This document shows positions 47,491-59,879 of a DNA stretch of 64,000 nt, in pieces. Under the pieces are notes generated by a model, which was not told the DNA's origin, made no database searches, and saw only the letters and a list, made by a program, of their open reading frames with translations. This stretch comes from Primula veris (lineage: Eukaryota; Streptophyta; Magnoliopsida; Ericales; Primulaceae), in contig OY821743.1 in the NCBI GenBank assembly GCA_963682055.1, positions 16,899,566-16,963,565 on the forward strand, written 5' to 3'. The translations under genes and the position numbers were made by a program. Within the stretch, counting starts at the first letter, position 1. Each line of letters begins with the position of its first letter.

Positions 47491-49155
47491 TGTCGCACCC
47501 CAAAACGAAGTGGTGACACGGCCGAATACCACTTGCTTGAGCATGCGGTACACGAAGCCAAAACCGGTAGAACCCATTTTAAAAACCAAAAGATGCTACC
47601 CCGTAACATAATCAGAGTGCAAGAATGCGACATATAACTTTGACTCTAAAGCTTTAATTGAAATCCGATAACCCAATAGCATTAACATCAATACTCCAAT
47701 CACCAACAATCAAGAAAGTCAGTTAACCGAAAGAAGAGAAAACAAATAGTAGCAATAACCTAACTAATAACATAACAGAATTAACTCAATTCTCATAGTT
47801 TTAGATAAATAAACAGATAATTAAACACCTAATGGAGGTCACGACTCGATCCCACAACGAGCCTGTCAGATAACTTAATCATGAACCTGAAAAGATTTTA
47901 AAAATAAGAGGATAAGTCAAACGAGCTTAGTGAATATTAATTGTACTTGACAATATGACAGATAGTTTTGATAAAAGCAACTAGTTTTATATAGTCTGTA
48001 TCCAGATCAAGTATATGCCTATAAATACACCAGTATAAAGAGAAATAATCTTAGAAAACAGTTTATTATCCTTTCAGTTTTAACCCCTGTTCGTTTCCTC
48101 ATAATCAACCTAAAACATAATACATCATATGCTTCGTAAATATGGTGTAAGATTGATAATCAAAATAATATCGAAGCATTATCGGGAACCAAATATAGTA
48201 ATCATTGCCATACATTCTACTCTCTGGGCAATGCACGTTGGATCCAACTATCAAACGAAAAAGTCAGTTAGGTTGGCGACCTAAGATTTCCTTTTAAGAT
48301 GATCCAGCTAAGGTCACCCCATTTAAGAGATCTGTTCCAAAATTGTTGAGAAACTAGAGGTACTTATTAAGTATACCCTAGCTACCACAATCAACCCACT
48401 TAAAGGGCCTGTTCCGTAGAATTTTAAAACATTTAATTAAGGTCAGCTCATTTAAGAGGCATGTTCCTTTATATTACTAGTCCCGAAAACCATTGTAAAG
48501 GTCAAATAATTTAGTTAAGGTCACCCCACTCAAGTGGCATGCTCCTTAACTATAATATATGACCCGAAAATCATCACAAATCTCAAAACATTTATTCAAA
48601 ACCAAAATAAGTAATGGCTGCTCCAACCTTTGATCATAATATGTAATACAAATTAATTGCTATCAATCAAGTTATGTGAACTGAATTCACAATCAATATA
48701 GTTTTCAAATAACATGGTAAATCAAATAAGTATAGTTTTAGTACAACAACACTCACCTGATCGGAACCCCGAGTACCAGAAAGACGTCTATTACCACAAA
48801 GCAACTGACCTGAGGAGAATTGAAGCCCTTAACCAAGTCACTGTTGAAAACTCACAACTGCTCACTTTTTCCCTTATCTTTTCTGTTTTTGGTTTTCTCT
48901 CTAACGTCGTGTATGCAGAATTATGAAGTTATAATTCTATCATAATCTTATATTCAAATGTAACTTACTTATCACTATTTTAATTCTTTATAATTAATCA
49001 GTGCATAAGTACTCATATAAGATATAGTTTAAATTAGGTACTAAACTAACCCATACAATTACAACTTAATACTAAACCATCTATCAGTATATAAATTATA
49101 TCAAAGTGATGTAAAAATAAAATAAAATAAATAAATAAAAATGAGGGATCTCACA
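47491..49155 (-). repeat. 5' LTR of the gypsy element
   Basis: Same length as the 3' LTR. The same AAGGTCACCCC minisatellite lies around 48300-48550. As the transcriptionally leading LTR it would hold the active promoter; no TATA box is assigned confidently. Confidence 0.93.
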
Positions 49156-51835
49156 TAAAATGTAGCAAGTTTTTTGTAGTAATAACTTTGAAGAAATCTG
49201 CTCTTGGTTCATTCTCTTTACTCGACATGTATAGGAGGTTTTCTGCTACTTTTTTCTTTCAGTCTTCCTTGACAATGTTCTAAAATTTCATTCTTGAACT
49301 CTAGTTTTAGAACAATATGATCGGAATTATAAGGGATAGTTATAAGATTTGAAGTGATAAGGAGTAAAACTTGATATATATAGTAAAATTTCAGTTCATA
49401 GATCATTTGAAAATGGACTTGCTTAAGGCCTTTTTGCCCTCTTGTTTGTAGCTGTATATGAGCTTACAGAACAATTTTTTTCATATTCCGGTTTCTTTGG
49501 CAGATTTAAAAGGGATTGGTACTATGGAGGCATGTTACATGGAGACGCTTTATTTTCTGCATTAATGAAGTTATGAACAAGTTATCAGAAATAAAAAAAA
49601 AAAACTTATAGAAAAAGCTTGGCTAACCAGACAACCAGATACGGGACCTTGGAACTGCATTGAGTCATGCTATCTGTGACCACATATAAGGCATGGTGTA
49701 GGTAAAACTACCCAAGAATTTCGTAAAATTCAATGAAAAAGGTATTCAATTGAGAAAAGCATATGACTGACGGTACAATAATTAAGTAGAAGAAGCAGTG
49801 TCAGCCCGGTATCTCGGAATGCGTAAAACTTAATTTATGTTTTTTGCTCGATAACAAATCAAAAAGAAAAATATGAAATTGTAGCTAAAGAGTTTTGAAC
49901 CCATGATTTCCTATGTAAGCTACCAAACTTTTCTATCATTTGAGTTATTGCAACACATTGTAAATAAATTGGTATTTAATAGTTTTATTTTAACTACTAA
50001 TTATATTAAAAATATAGTTGGGTGTTGTTCGTAAATTTTTTTCCGAATACATTGTCCAAAGACCAAAACTTACTCAATTTAAGCCTGACCTGCTCCCTGA
50101 GTTGAGCTATAACATGTCCCTCATTTATGAAATTATTTGGTCTTTCAATAAACATTTTCTACAAACATATTATAACCACATTCACTGAATAATCTCTATC
50201 AAATTACTTGGGCCTAAAACCTGAAATCCTCAAAGTTCCAATATGAGTTGGGCTCCCAATAATTAAGTTAATTTTCTTCTGTCAATGAAGTTTGCCATGA
50301 TGTACTAGTACTTGCATACATATTTAGAATTCCATCAATTATGAAATTACTTATATTGTAACCGAAGCGAAAGTAAGTGGAGACCATTAATAGTTACGGA
50401 ACCCCTATAACTTCAATAATTATGATTTTTTTTTTAATCATGTATTTTTACTAAAGTTTGTTAAAAATAATAACTTGACATCCCATAATCCATTTTTTCT
50501 CTTAACATTAGTTTTTTTTTTGGCAAATTCGGCACCCCTCATTTATAATTCATCGCTTCTCCTCTGATTGAAAGATTGTATTAAACGAGATTTTTCTCTC
50601 CCACTAAGACGTTGTCCATTTTGAAATCTACGAAATAACACAGGTCAAAAAACTTATTATTGATGAAATTGACCAATAGTATTGTTACGACAGATAAGGG
50701 GACATAATTAGGAGACACATGCTCCGAAATCCGAAACAGAGGCTAACTTAGCTCAAATTATGGACCAGAGTCTGCTGGAAGTTCGAATATCGTTTTTTGT
50801 TTTTCAGATTTCTGATGATGTCATTCGCATGTATTAAAGCAGTTGGGGAAACTGAAAAGGCTTGGGTTGCAACAGGATTGTGTATAATCTATAAAGATAA
50901 AATAAAATAAAAATGATTGTTGATACTTTGATAGGATGTTGTGAAAATAAGACTATCCAAAATGTAATACACTAAACAAATCTTCAATATAGTCGCATTT
51001 TGCTCTCACGTTTACAGTTGGCTCTTCCATAAGCTTGAAAATGTAAAGACGATTTTGGTATGTATAGAATTAATTGTCAAATGTACAACAAAAGTAAACT
51101 AGATGACCATGTGAAACTCTTTCTACTCTAGAAAAGTTACTAAACGTGAGAATCTGAAAAGTCTAGTTTGCATCTTATGCTTTTTTGGTTGCATCTTTTA
51201 AACAAATAAGCTCGTGTTCACTTAGCTTAAAACTCCTACCCTGGGGCGGCTAAGAATCCAGAAATTCCCAGCTTTTAAGCTGATCAAACAAATGCAACCT
51301 CGCTTTTAAGCAAGAAAGAAAAAAAGATGTCAAAAGCTACAACCAAACATAAACCTTAGCTTTTCTGGTAGTTTGGACTTTGGCCCCAACAAAATTAGAA
51401 TGGAACAAGAAAGGCCAAAAGACCTAAAGTGGATGTATAGCATGAACTTAAATATAAAACACAAGAAAAATACTCAGATGTGAAACTTAAGTTCTATTTT
51501 CTAGATCCCTAAAAGTCGATCTTAATGCTTACAAATGCAACCCAACGAGTTTTTTGAAACCTTGTATTGTGGCTTATAGGCTAGTATTCTGTTTGGTTTT
51601 GTTTAAGTTATTAAACCGACCGGAACCTAACTTAAAGTTTGATTAGTCAGATTTATCCCTGTAACCAAAGTTTTCTGTAAGTTGACCAACCATGACTTTG
51701 AACAAGTCATCCAAATTCCCAACTACAAATCAACACATCCATGTATGTCTACTTTTCTTCACACCTAATACTAAGACAATTAGTGATTTTTATCGTAACA
51801 ATAATTCAACTAAAGAACTCTCTATCTCTTTCTAA
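49156..51835. other. Interval upstream of the DUF247 gene
   Basis: No supported gene. It includes a SINE-like element at about 49805-49985 and a stretch (about 51190-51380) related to TTTGGTTGCA / GCAACCAAAC repeats that recur in the AAA-ATPase locus. The right end should hold the DUF247 promoter. The CT-rich stretch just before the start codon is consistent with a leader. Confidence 0.5.
49805..49985 (-). repeat. tRNA-like SINE-type element, copy 1
   Basis: On the minus strand it reads TTGCAATAACTCAAATGATAG (A-box-like), then about 45 nt later CATGGGTTCAAAACTC (B-box-like). It continues into CATTCCGAGATACCGGGCTG. The same order occurs at 58380-58540 on the plus strand. Box spacing resembles RNA polymerase III internal promoters of tRNA-derived SINEs. 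It is degenerate and probably a relic. Confidence 0.55.
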
Positions 51836-53152
51836 ATGGAAAGCAATCACACAATCCAGATATGGGAAGTGAAGAAAGAAAGAATAGCATATATGCAAGA
51901 GAAAATCAAAGCAACACCAAAACTTTTAAGCAAAACCGCAGGCCATAGCTCTTGCTCCATATTTAGAGTCCCCCAAACCTTTGTTGATATAAATGGAAAA
52001 GTATACCAACCACACATAGTCTCTATTGGACCTTACCACCATGGTGATCCACAACTACAAATGATAGAAGAACACAAATGGAGACTTTTAGGTGTACTCT
52101 TGAATAGGACCCAAACAAAACTAGGACTCGACTTGGAGGACTATCTCAAGGCTATTCAACCACTCGATGCTATCGTGAGGGATTGTTATTCCGAAACTAT
52201 ATTTTTCGATACGGATGAGTTTACTGAGATGTTGGTTCTCGATGGTTGTTTTATAATTGAAATTTTTAGGAGATTCGGTAAGGTTGTTCCCATAGACCCC
52301 CACGACCCTTTAATATCCATGTCTTGGGTTTTGTCTTTCCTTTTGAGGGATTTGATTCGGATAGAAAATCAGATTCCTTTTTTCGTCCTAAAAAAATTAT
52401 TTGAAATTACAATGATGCCTGGGGAACCTACTTTGAGTGAACTAGCATTGGTTTTCTTTAATTACGGATTCCAAAGGTCCGATGAGATTATAGATAGTTA
52501 TAAAAACATAGAGGGAAAGCACTTACTGGATATTCTAAGATCAACTTTCATTCCCCTAGATCAAGAGGAGCCTAAAAATCGTAATTTGGCTCCTACACAC
52601 GTGATACAATGCATTTCTAAGCTTCGTCACGCGGGTATTGAGCTAAAACAAGGACAGTGGGATAGCATTTTATCTGTGAAGTTCCGTCACGGTGTTATAC
52701 AAATGCCTAAAATTTCCATGGATGACTTCATGAGTGGTTTCATGGCAAATTGTGTAGCCTTTGAGCAATGTCACAAATACTGCTCTAAGCATTTCACAAC
52801 TTATGCTGCACTTTTGGATTGCTTAATCAATACCTCAAAGGATGTGGAATATCTCTCTGATCAGAATATCATTGAGAATTATTTTGGGACCGATGCTGAG
52901 GTGGCAAAGTTCGTTAACAATTTGGGGAAAGACGTGACATTCGATATTGAAAAATGTTACTTGGCTAATTTGTTTATTGAGGTTAATGAGCATTATAAAA
53001 GTAACTGGCATGTGCAATGGGCTGGCTTTAAGTACACTTATTTTAGTAGCCCTTGGTCTTTTATATCAGCTCTTGCAGCTTTAGTTCTTCTGGTTTTGAC
53101 GGTACTTCAAACATGTTATACTATATTAAGTTATCTTAATTCCTCTAAGTAA
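51836..53152 (+). CDS. DUF247 / UPF0481 family protein
   Basis: A single-exon 438-aa frame with the whole DUF247 fold: N-terminal IFRVPQTFVDINGKVYQPHIVSIGPYHHG signature (about residues 43-70), EEHKW, the central MLVLDGCFIIEIF, LLRDLIRIENQIPFFVLKKLF, then SKLRHAGIELK and VAFEQCH. A hydrophobic C-terminal segment (about 412-433) fits the usual membrane anchor. Function in most members is unknown; some DUF247 proteins act as male determinants of self-incompatibility in grasses, but nothing here points to that role. Length is normal and no stop or frameshift is seen, so it looks intact. The start is the first Met, after a CT-rich leader. Neighbours are repeats and an unrelated ATPase. Confidence 0.95.
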   Translation: MESNHTIQIWEVKKERIAYMQEKIKATPKLLSKTAGHSSCSIFRVPQTFVDINGKVYQPHIVSIGPYHHGDPQLQMIEEHKWRLLGVLLNRTQTKLGLDLEDYLKAIQPLDAIVRDCYSETIFFDTDEFTEMLVLDGCFIIEIFRRFGKVVPIDPHDPLISMSWVLSFLLRDLIRIENQIPFFVLKKLFEITMMPGEPTLSELALVFFNYGFQRSDEIIDSYKNIEGKHLLDILRSTFIPLDQEEPKNRNLAPTHVIQCISKLRHAGIELKQGQWDSILSVKFRHGVIQMPKISMDDFMSGFMANCVAFEQCHKYCSKHFTTYAALLDCLINTSKDVEYLSDQNIIENYFGTDAEVAKFVNNLGKDVTFDIEKCYLANLFIEVNEHYKSNWHVQWAGFKYTYFSSPWSFISALAALVLLVLTVLQTCYTILSYLNSSK

Positions 53153-55593
53153 CACTCCACATCTGTATTTAAAGAGTAAGTACAAAATAAATATGCATAT
53201 TTTCTGTTTCGATATTATGCTCATGAAGATCTACCGTTGGTCTATTCAAGAAGCATTGTGAATCCCTTCAGAATTAATGTATTCTGTATTTTTTCACGTA
53301 TGGCTTTGCAGATAAACTTTATTCTGTAAATTATTCAGTACTTTGTTGAATTAACAGTTGTTCCTCTTTGGTGTTTATTGCTTATATCTCTACTTTTGTG
53401 AAGAAGGGAGTACATATTGACGAAGCAAAACTGTTTAAAAACTGTTTTTTTATTGGAAATGATTCCGCTAGACCCGCCGCCGCAAGACCCTCCCCTATAC
53501 GGAAAGTACCCAGCTAGCCATGGGCGTCAATTAAATCCCTCCATGCAGAATAACCAAGCTACAACCCCTCTACATGGACTCCGATACGGTCGGTAGAACC
53601 CCACTCTAATAGCCAACAATTAGGTAGTCATCACCCCCTCCTTCCCCAATCCCTCATCTCTCCCCTTTCTCGGCCCTCAATTAGCTCCATCAATTGAGTG
53701 GTCATCAGACCCATGTCGGCAATTTTTTGTTAAGTCCACTAAGGCCTCATTCAATCTTCTAGTCGAGAAGTGAGTTGATACCGCATTGTTTGTGTTTGGT
53801 ATATTTCTCCGAAATTTAGGTTTATTGTGTGAATCACCATTTTTACTCGTTTCCCAACGACGAATAAACTTCAAAGAATTTTAAATTTAATTATAGGCGT
53901 TAATGGTTGTCCGTTTGTCTCAAAGCTGTGAAAAAAATTAACAACTTGCTTTTTGAATGTGATTTCTAGAGTGTTTGGGCAGTAGGATGAGCCAAATCTG
54001 GTTTTATTTGTTCTGGTAACTCGTGGTCGCAACGGTTAGTATGGCCACAAAAATGTTTGGAGGAGAATCGACATCATCTGGGCAAAAAGGCGTAAATTGC
54101 TTCAACGGATATGGAGAGAAAGGAACACTCGAATGTATAGGATCAAAAAATCCAGCCCCAGTCAGATTCTTAAATTAATTAAGTTGTTCATGGTAAATTG
54201 TATGAATAAGGAAGAAAAATTCCGTATTTCGAATAGAGATAGTTTTTTAATCAGCTTATGAAGAAGTATGAAAATTTCCGTACCTCTAATAGAGATAGGT
54301 GCCTGCACAAATGAACAAAAAACTTTCTACAGCACTTGACCAATAATTATTTGCCTGATTCATGGTTAATTTTAGTCGGTCCTTTGGAACCTCTTCATGC
54401 ACTAACCAGCTAGGTGACTATGTATCCATCTATATCGTCTTCGATATAGTACTGTAATAAATAGATGCTCTACCAAAAGCTTGGATGGACCACAGTACTG
54501 CGGTCCGTAGAGTTTATGAATTCTACTAATATGAAATAAATAAATGTTAACACGCTTGATCTTCGCGTCCTCTAGGACGACAGGACTAACAAGATGGTTT
54601 GTCTGCTCTATTTGTGTATATTCTGGTCAAAACATTTATAGTGTGTTTTTGTAAGCACATGACATGGAGACTTTTTTTTTCACATATAAAGGTTTCTACC
54701 ATATACATACATATAGCTCAACGAGTTTATCCATGGAGCTCTAATAGACCTTTATATGTAAAAAAAAAAAAAAGGTATTTTCTTCAACATTACCTTCATA
54801 ATAGCTCAATGGAGAGTTGCGCTCACCAAGCTTAGGCCGAGAGGAACGGATAAAGGAAACACTAAGTTTCGACATTCTTTTACATTGCCCCGTAGACACA
54901 CTGCACACTTTTCTCTTCTAAAAGGCCTAAACATTCATTTAATTATATAGCAAGTTTTTTGGATCCTCAAGATTTCGGATGGGAGAATCGGTACATGGTA
55001 AAACAATAAGGGATACTCAGCGATCTGCAGATGCAGCCAGTGATTGATCAATGATGTATCATGTATGTATGCATGGATATAGCAATGATCGTCTGTAATA
55101 TTATAGATATTAATATTTGATTGTTAGTGGAATGTTGTAAACTGCAACTTAACCAAAATGTTCAACCCCGGACCAGTCGTATATACATCTTTGCCTCTTA
55201 TGATTAAAAGATGTCATTAATGCAAAACTCGAAAGTAATTCCATTATGGTAAATACTTGAAATTTGTCAAGAGCAACTGTTAAATGATGGATTATGTAAT
55301 ACTAACTTGATCTTGTTTGGTTGCAGGTTTTAATGGTTTTCTTGGCCTACAAAAGCCTACAAGCTGTATCAACAAAACTTATTCCCAGTCTCTTAAAATA
55401 TAAACAAGCTTATTTGCTTAAAAGCTGAAACTATACAAACTCTTTTGTTCTCTAAGAAACGAGAAGCATCTGAAATTGAATACTCCAAAGCTGTTAACTA
55501 GATGTTTATGTAATATAGTTCGAGAAAAGCAACTAAATAAAAAAAACTATAATTACATTTGCATCATAGCTAACTTGTTCATTTTCTCAGCCT
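53153..55593. other. Interval between the DUF247 and AAA-ATPase genes
   Basis: The 3' flanks of two convergent genes meet here; no further gene is supported. A GC-rich block at about 53465-53660 (GACCCGCCGCCGCAAGACCC) stands out from the AT-rich background and may be an old transposon piece. An inverted repeat lies at 54669-54775. Confidence 0.55.
54669..54775. repeat. Short inverted repeat flanked by T/A runs
   Basis: TTTTTTTTCACATATAAAGGT pairs with ACCTTTATATGTAAAAAAAA about 60 bp away. Possibly a fold-back or MITE relic. Confidence 0.65.
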
Positions 55594-58500
55594 CTATTCG
55601 TTGATCAGGCCATGATCTTTCTCTAGAAGGAACTTAACAATGTTATCAAGTGCAATATCCACATCTTCATTTTTCATCAATTCTCCAGCGATCTCGGCAG
55701 GGGTAAGGTTAACTTTCGTTAACAACTCCGCAACAGCTCCAAATAGAGGGTGGTTTTCGACCCTTAGATAGTTATATGCCAGAGTTTTGAACCCATCAAA
55801 CGTGCAATACGACATGTGTATATGCATATCCATACGCCCTGGTCTTAACAGTGCTTCATCAAGCCGGTCTTTATGGTTGGTTGTGAATATTATTATTTTC
55901 TCGTCCCCACAGCTTGACCATAACCCATCGATGAAGTTTAGTAGACCCGATAGAGTTATCTGTAATTGAAGCAAAGTAGAACGGAACAAAATCATCTGTG
56001 GAATCATATTTATGGGCTTACTCATTTGCAAAACAAACTTTAATAAGAACCTTGTACTGTGGCCTAAGCGACTAGCAATTTATGTGCATTTTTTTCGGTA
56101 AAAATAAATCATTCGGGACTGAAATTTTAACCATATAATTATTCTCGTGAGCCACGTGTATACAGTCAAAACTTATGTGAGCATCTGCTCTGTGTAATGA
56201 ACTAAAAGGCTCGAGACTTGTTTGGTTGCAACTATTAAAGAAATTATCAGGATTCTTAGAAGTTTAAAGGAAACGTTTGGGTTCAATAAAGTTGAAAGTT
56301 ATTATATTTTTTTTGGCAAAATCGAGAAAACGCTAATTTTTAAGCTGATCAACAAAATGCTATCACGTTTTAGGCAAAAGAAAACAAAAATGAAAAAGGC
56401 AAGTCTAAAAGCAGCAATCAAACAAGGCATCACCCATCCCGTCTCGGCAGATTAGGGATGACGAGGTTTAGAATAACACTTGATAGTTAATTAGCAGCAC
56501 AATTTGAAGCATAAAACGGTCAACTAATAGTTGACATGGATTTATCTGTTAGCTTATAGGAATGTACATGCCTTTGTAGTTCTTTAGTGACTTAGTCTTA
56601 GGTCTCGTTTGGATGCTGCTTTCAAGCAATAAACAGGAATTTTGGAATCAAGAAAAGCATATTCATCCCGCTTTAAACTTCTATCTTTTTTAGGCCAAAA
56701 AATCATAAAACCTTTGCTTTTTATGCTCGGAAACCAAAACTACTCGACATTTAAGCAAAAAGCATTAAGTTGCAATCAAGCAGTGCATAGTATTAACTCG
56801 AGAATACAAACCTTATCATCATCGGAAGCTCGATTATTAGCCTCTCCATCTCGGCTAAGCACACCAACGTTACAATCAATATCCTCAATAACCAAAATCG
56901 ACTTATTCCCAGACCCAATCAACAACCTCCTCAGATCCGAATTACATTGCACCTCTCTCAAATCCAAATCATAAACATCAAATTTCAAATAATTTGCAAC
57001 CGCAGCAACTAAACTCGATTTCCCTGTCCCAGGCGGACCATAAAGCAAGTACCCTCGTTTCCATGCCTTACCCACTCTCCTATACTTTTCTCTCCTACTA
57101 ACAAACGCGTCCAAATCATCAACAATCTCTCTCTTCTTCTCACTGTCCATTGCCATCGTGTCGAATGTAGCTGGATGGTTTAAAACGACCGATCCCCAAT
57201 AGTCCGTTCCATTGTAATCCACTGTGTGAAGCCTTACGGCCTTCGCGTGTTCCTCTGTTTCCTTTGCTTTTGATAAAACATACCGCAAGTAATTTTTCAA
57301 GATCAAGTCTTTGTGCTTTTTGTTAAAACTGAGTTCAAAATACTTGAGCTCGAGTTTGGTAGTCAAGTTGCGACCAGGGTTCTTTTCATTTACCGGTACC
57401 TGTTGTAGAAATATTAAAATGTTCCTAAATACTAACCGTTCGAGTTTTTAGTAAAATCGGTAGGCACATATGGTATCCTTTACTAGACCAGGAATACAAT
57501 TTTCCTCCACCTTAAATATCAATTTTTGTTTAATTGCAGATCATAAGCTGTGTTTATTCAATAGAATATTGTACTCTCTTTTTTTTGAAACAGCTTTCTA
57601 ATTGGTTGAACATCTTAAAACCGAATGTTTTTTTTGGCTTGAATAAGCTAGAAGCTCTAAGTCTAATCTATATGACCCTAACTAGCATTTTTAGAACCTT
57701 AATTACAATTTGTCTTAAAAAGTGAAATCATAACAAAAGTGTTTCTGCAAGAGCTTCGCTTTAAAAGGCAGAAAATTGAACTTTTTAAGTTTTTTTAGAG
57801 CTTTGAATCGAGCTTCTTTACTTAGGAAGAGTGCTTTTTTTTAAAAACAGTGGCTTATATATATACAAGCTGCAACCAAAGAAGTTCTATAACAATATGA
57901 AAAGAAACCTTAAGAAAATAAAAAGTATAATTTTTTTTTGTTTCAAATGGATTAGTAACAGAGTATAATATAAAAACAATAACGGTTACCCAATTAACAA
58001 TCCTTTTGTAATCAATATTGTATTCTACCCTTCTTATTTTTTGAAACGGCATTCTACTTGGTTGAACATTTCTTTTTATGGCCTAAGTAAGCTAGAAGCT
58101 ACAAGTCTAAGCTATATGAACCTAAAGAGCATTTTTAGAACCTTAATTATAGCTTATATACAAACAAGCTGCAACCAAACAAGTATAATATAAAAACAAT
58201 AATGATTACGAAATTAACAATCCTTTTTTATCAATATTGTATTTAGGGGCGGCCCGACCCAAGTCGAGTAAGCCTTGGACCTTAGGCAATTGATCCGGAA
58301 AAAAAAATTACGGGCAACATCCGTCTATATTTTTAATATATTGGGTAGTTAAAATAAAAATATTAAACATCAATTGGTTTATAATTTGTTGCAATAACTC
58401 AAATGATAGAGTAGTTTGATATTCAACATAATATATCATGGGTTCGAAACTCGTAAGTTACAATTTAATTTTGATTTGTATTTATCGAGAAAAAAAATCG

Positions 58501-59879
58501 AGTTTTAGACATTCCGATATACCGGGCCGACATTGATTGTATTATACCATTTTCTTTTGAAAGCTTGGTTGAACATCTTAAAACCGAGTGTTCTTTTTAT
58601 GGCCTAAAAGCTAGAAGCTATAAGTCTAATCTATATCCAATTTAGAACCTTAATTCTAGCTTGCAACCAAAGAAGTATAATATAAACACAATAATGATTA
58701 CAAAATTAACAATCCTACTAATAGTTAGATATTAACAGTACCGAACACAAAATCTACACGACCTTGACGCCGTTATACAAATAAGAATTGTTGAAAAGTA
58801 TACTTTTTTTGTAAAAAGTTTGAAACTTTTTACTCGAAAACACAAATAACTTATATTTTTCAGGTGTCAACCAAAGAACGTATTTACTTTTGGTCTTTAT
58901 AAGTAAAAAGTACAATACTTAATTGTCAACCAAACAATCCCAATGTATTAGAATTAACAACATACTATATAGCAGTATAGAACACAAAATCCACACGAGC
59001 TTGACGCTGCTATAAAAATCACTAAGCTGTGTTTTTTCAATATAGTATTCTACTCTCTTTTTTTCTTGAAACAACTATCTAATTGGTTGAACATCTTAAA
59101 ACCGAGTGTTTATTGTTGTTAGAAAAAGGTAGAAGCTCTAAGTCTAAGCCATTTGAACCTAACAAGCATTTTCAGAACCTTTTTTACAACACCAGCTTTT
59201 ATATCAGTGGTTTAAAAGGTGAAAAATTAGCAAAAGCGTTTTCGAAGAGCTATGCTAAAAGTTTTTAAAGCTTTGAATTGAGCTTATTGCCACCAAGCGT
59301 GTTTTTTAAAACCTGGCTTATATACATACGAGCTGCAACCAAACAAGTCCTGTAACAATATGAAAAGAAACCTTAAGTAAAGGAAATAAAAAGTATAATT
59401 TTAGTCCTGCATACGAAACAGAGTATAATATAAAAACAATAGCGAGTACGAATTTAACAATTCTAAGTAAGCTTCTAACAGAATTAACAACATAATATTA
59501 CCGAACACAAGATCCACACGATCTTGACACCGCTATACACATCACCAATCTCCTGGTTCTTATCCACCGTAACGATAATCTCATCCTCTTTCTCAACCAT
59601 ACAAGCCTTGATCCTATGAGTGGACGACGATATCTTACTCGACAGATACGTATTAGCGGCACGAAAGAGATGGTTAGGTGTTAAACCATCAGACTCCTCA
59701 ACAACTACGGTGAGTGTGGACGAGAACCGGTCGGACAGTTTCTTGAAAGAGAGGGAGAGAGAGGAAGGGACGAAATCCGAGACTACGGTACGGAGGAGGA
59801 GGAAGGTGGCGGTGACAGTTCCTAAAGTGGAGATGAGTGTGGAAGGTGATGGAAGGTCTTCACTTGTGAATTTCACCAT
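55594..59879 (-). CDS. AAA-ATPase, BCS1-like / HSR4 group, three exons
   Basis: Exons 59879-59502 (126 codons), 57399-56812 (196) and 55959-55594 (121 plus stop) join in phase 0 to 443 aa. N-terminus: a hydrophobic anchor (STLGTVTATFLLLRTVV) followed by the AAA-associated domain (LFRAANTYLSSKI to DVYSGVKIVW). Exon 2: FELSFNKKHKD, HPATFDTMAMD, Walker A GPPGTGKSS (247-255) and Walker B ILVIEDID (294-301). Exon 3: SGLLNFIDGLWSSCGDE, sensor IIIFTTNHKDRLD and arginine-containing ALLRPGRMD, ending LTPAEIAGELM. Relatives are membrane-bound AAA proteins of mitochondria or ER, several induced by stress or pathogens. The protein is somewhat short for the family because the loop after Walker B is reduced. 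Odd: intron 1 (2.1 kb) contains degenerate copies of the exon-1 end. Confidence 0.9.
58370..58545 (+). repeat. tRNA-like SINE-type element, copy 2, in AAA intron 1
   Basis: The plus strand reads TTGCAATAACTCAAATGATAG, then CATGGGTTCGAAACTC (close to the tRNA B box GGTTCGANTCC), then CATTCCGATATACCGGGCCG. It matches 49805-49985 inverted. It follows a GGGGCGGCCC...CCTTGGACCTTAGGC stretch at 58254-58288 that may belong to the same or a neighbouring repeat. Confidence 0.55.
58736..58785 (-). pseudogene. Duplicated exon-1 3' end inside the AAA intron, copy B
   Basis: CCGAACACAAAATCTACACG again parallels the exon-1 end. The minus frame reads NGVKVV, then a TAG, then ILCS. The donor here remains GT (TCG|GTACTG), so it could be a cryptic splice donor even though the coding frame is broken. 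Confidence 0.7.
58951..59017 (-). pseudogene. Duplicated exon-1 3' end inside the AAA intron, copy A
   Basis: GAACACAAAATCCACACGAG parallels the true exon end GAACACAAGATCCACACGAT at 59503-59522. In the minus frame it reads SSVKLVWILCS, like GVKIVWILCS of exon 1, but the donor GT is changed to TA, so it should not splice. Confidence 0.7.

Larger units (their letters stand above)
41028..49155 (-). mobile_element. Ty3/gypsy chromovirus (Tekay/Del type), full length, defective
   Basis: Two LTRs of 1665 bp each flank 4.8 kb, with a TAAAA duplication on both sides (41023-41027, 49156-49160). Minus orientation is shown by a primer site next to the right LTR (TGGTACCAGAGCC, like the initiator-Met tRNA site) and a polypurine tract next to the left LTR (AAGGGGAGGAGAA). 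LTR ends TGTGAGATCCC and GGGGTGTGACA, integrase-chromodomain order and RT sequence all fit Tekay-like chromoviruses. The coding part carries many stops. Confidence 0.93.
57530..59475 (-). repeat. Degenerate tandem copies filling AAA-ATPase intron 1
   Basis: About four copies or part copies of a ~400-bp unit lie near 57535-57945, 58010-58230, 58540-58715 and 59020-59470. Plus-strand landmarks are TTGGTTGAACATCTTAAAAC, GCTAGAAGCT-TAAGTCTA, AAGCTGCAACCAAA and ATAAAAACAATA followed by ATTAACAATCC. A SINE-like repeat interrupts the series. The second intron (56216-56790) holds looser relatives with GTTTGGTTGCA ends. Confidence 0.75.

Noticed and set aside
58370..58545. A functional tRNA gene
   Set aside because: The B-box-like motif is present but no cloverleaf can be drawn and the A box is degenerate; a SINE-type relic fits better.
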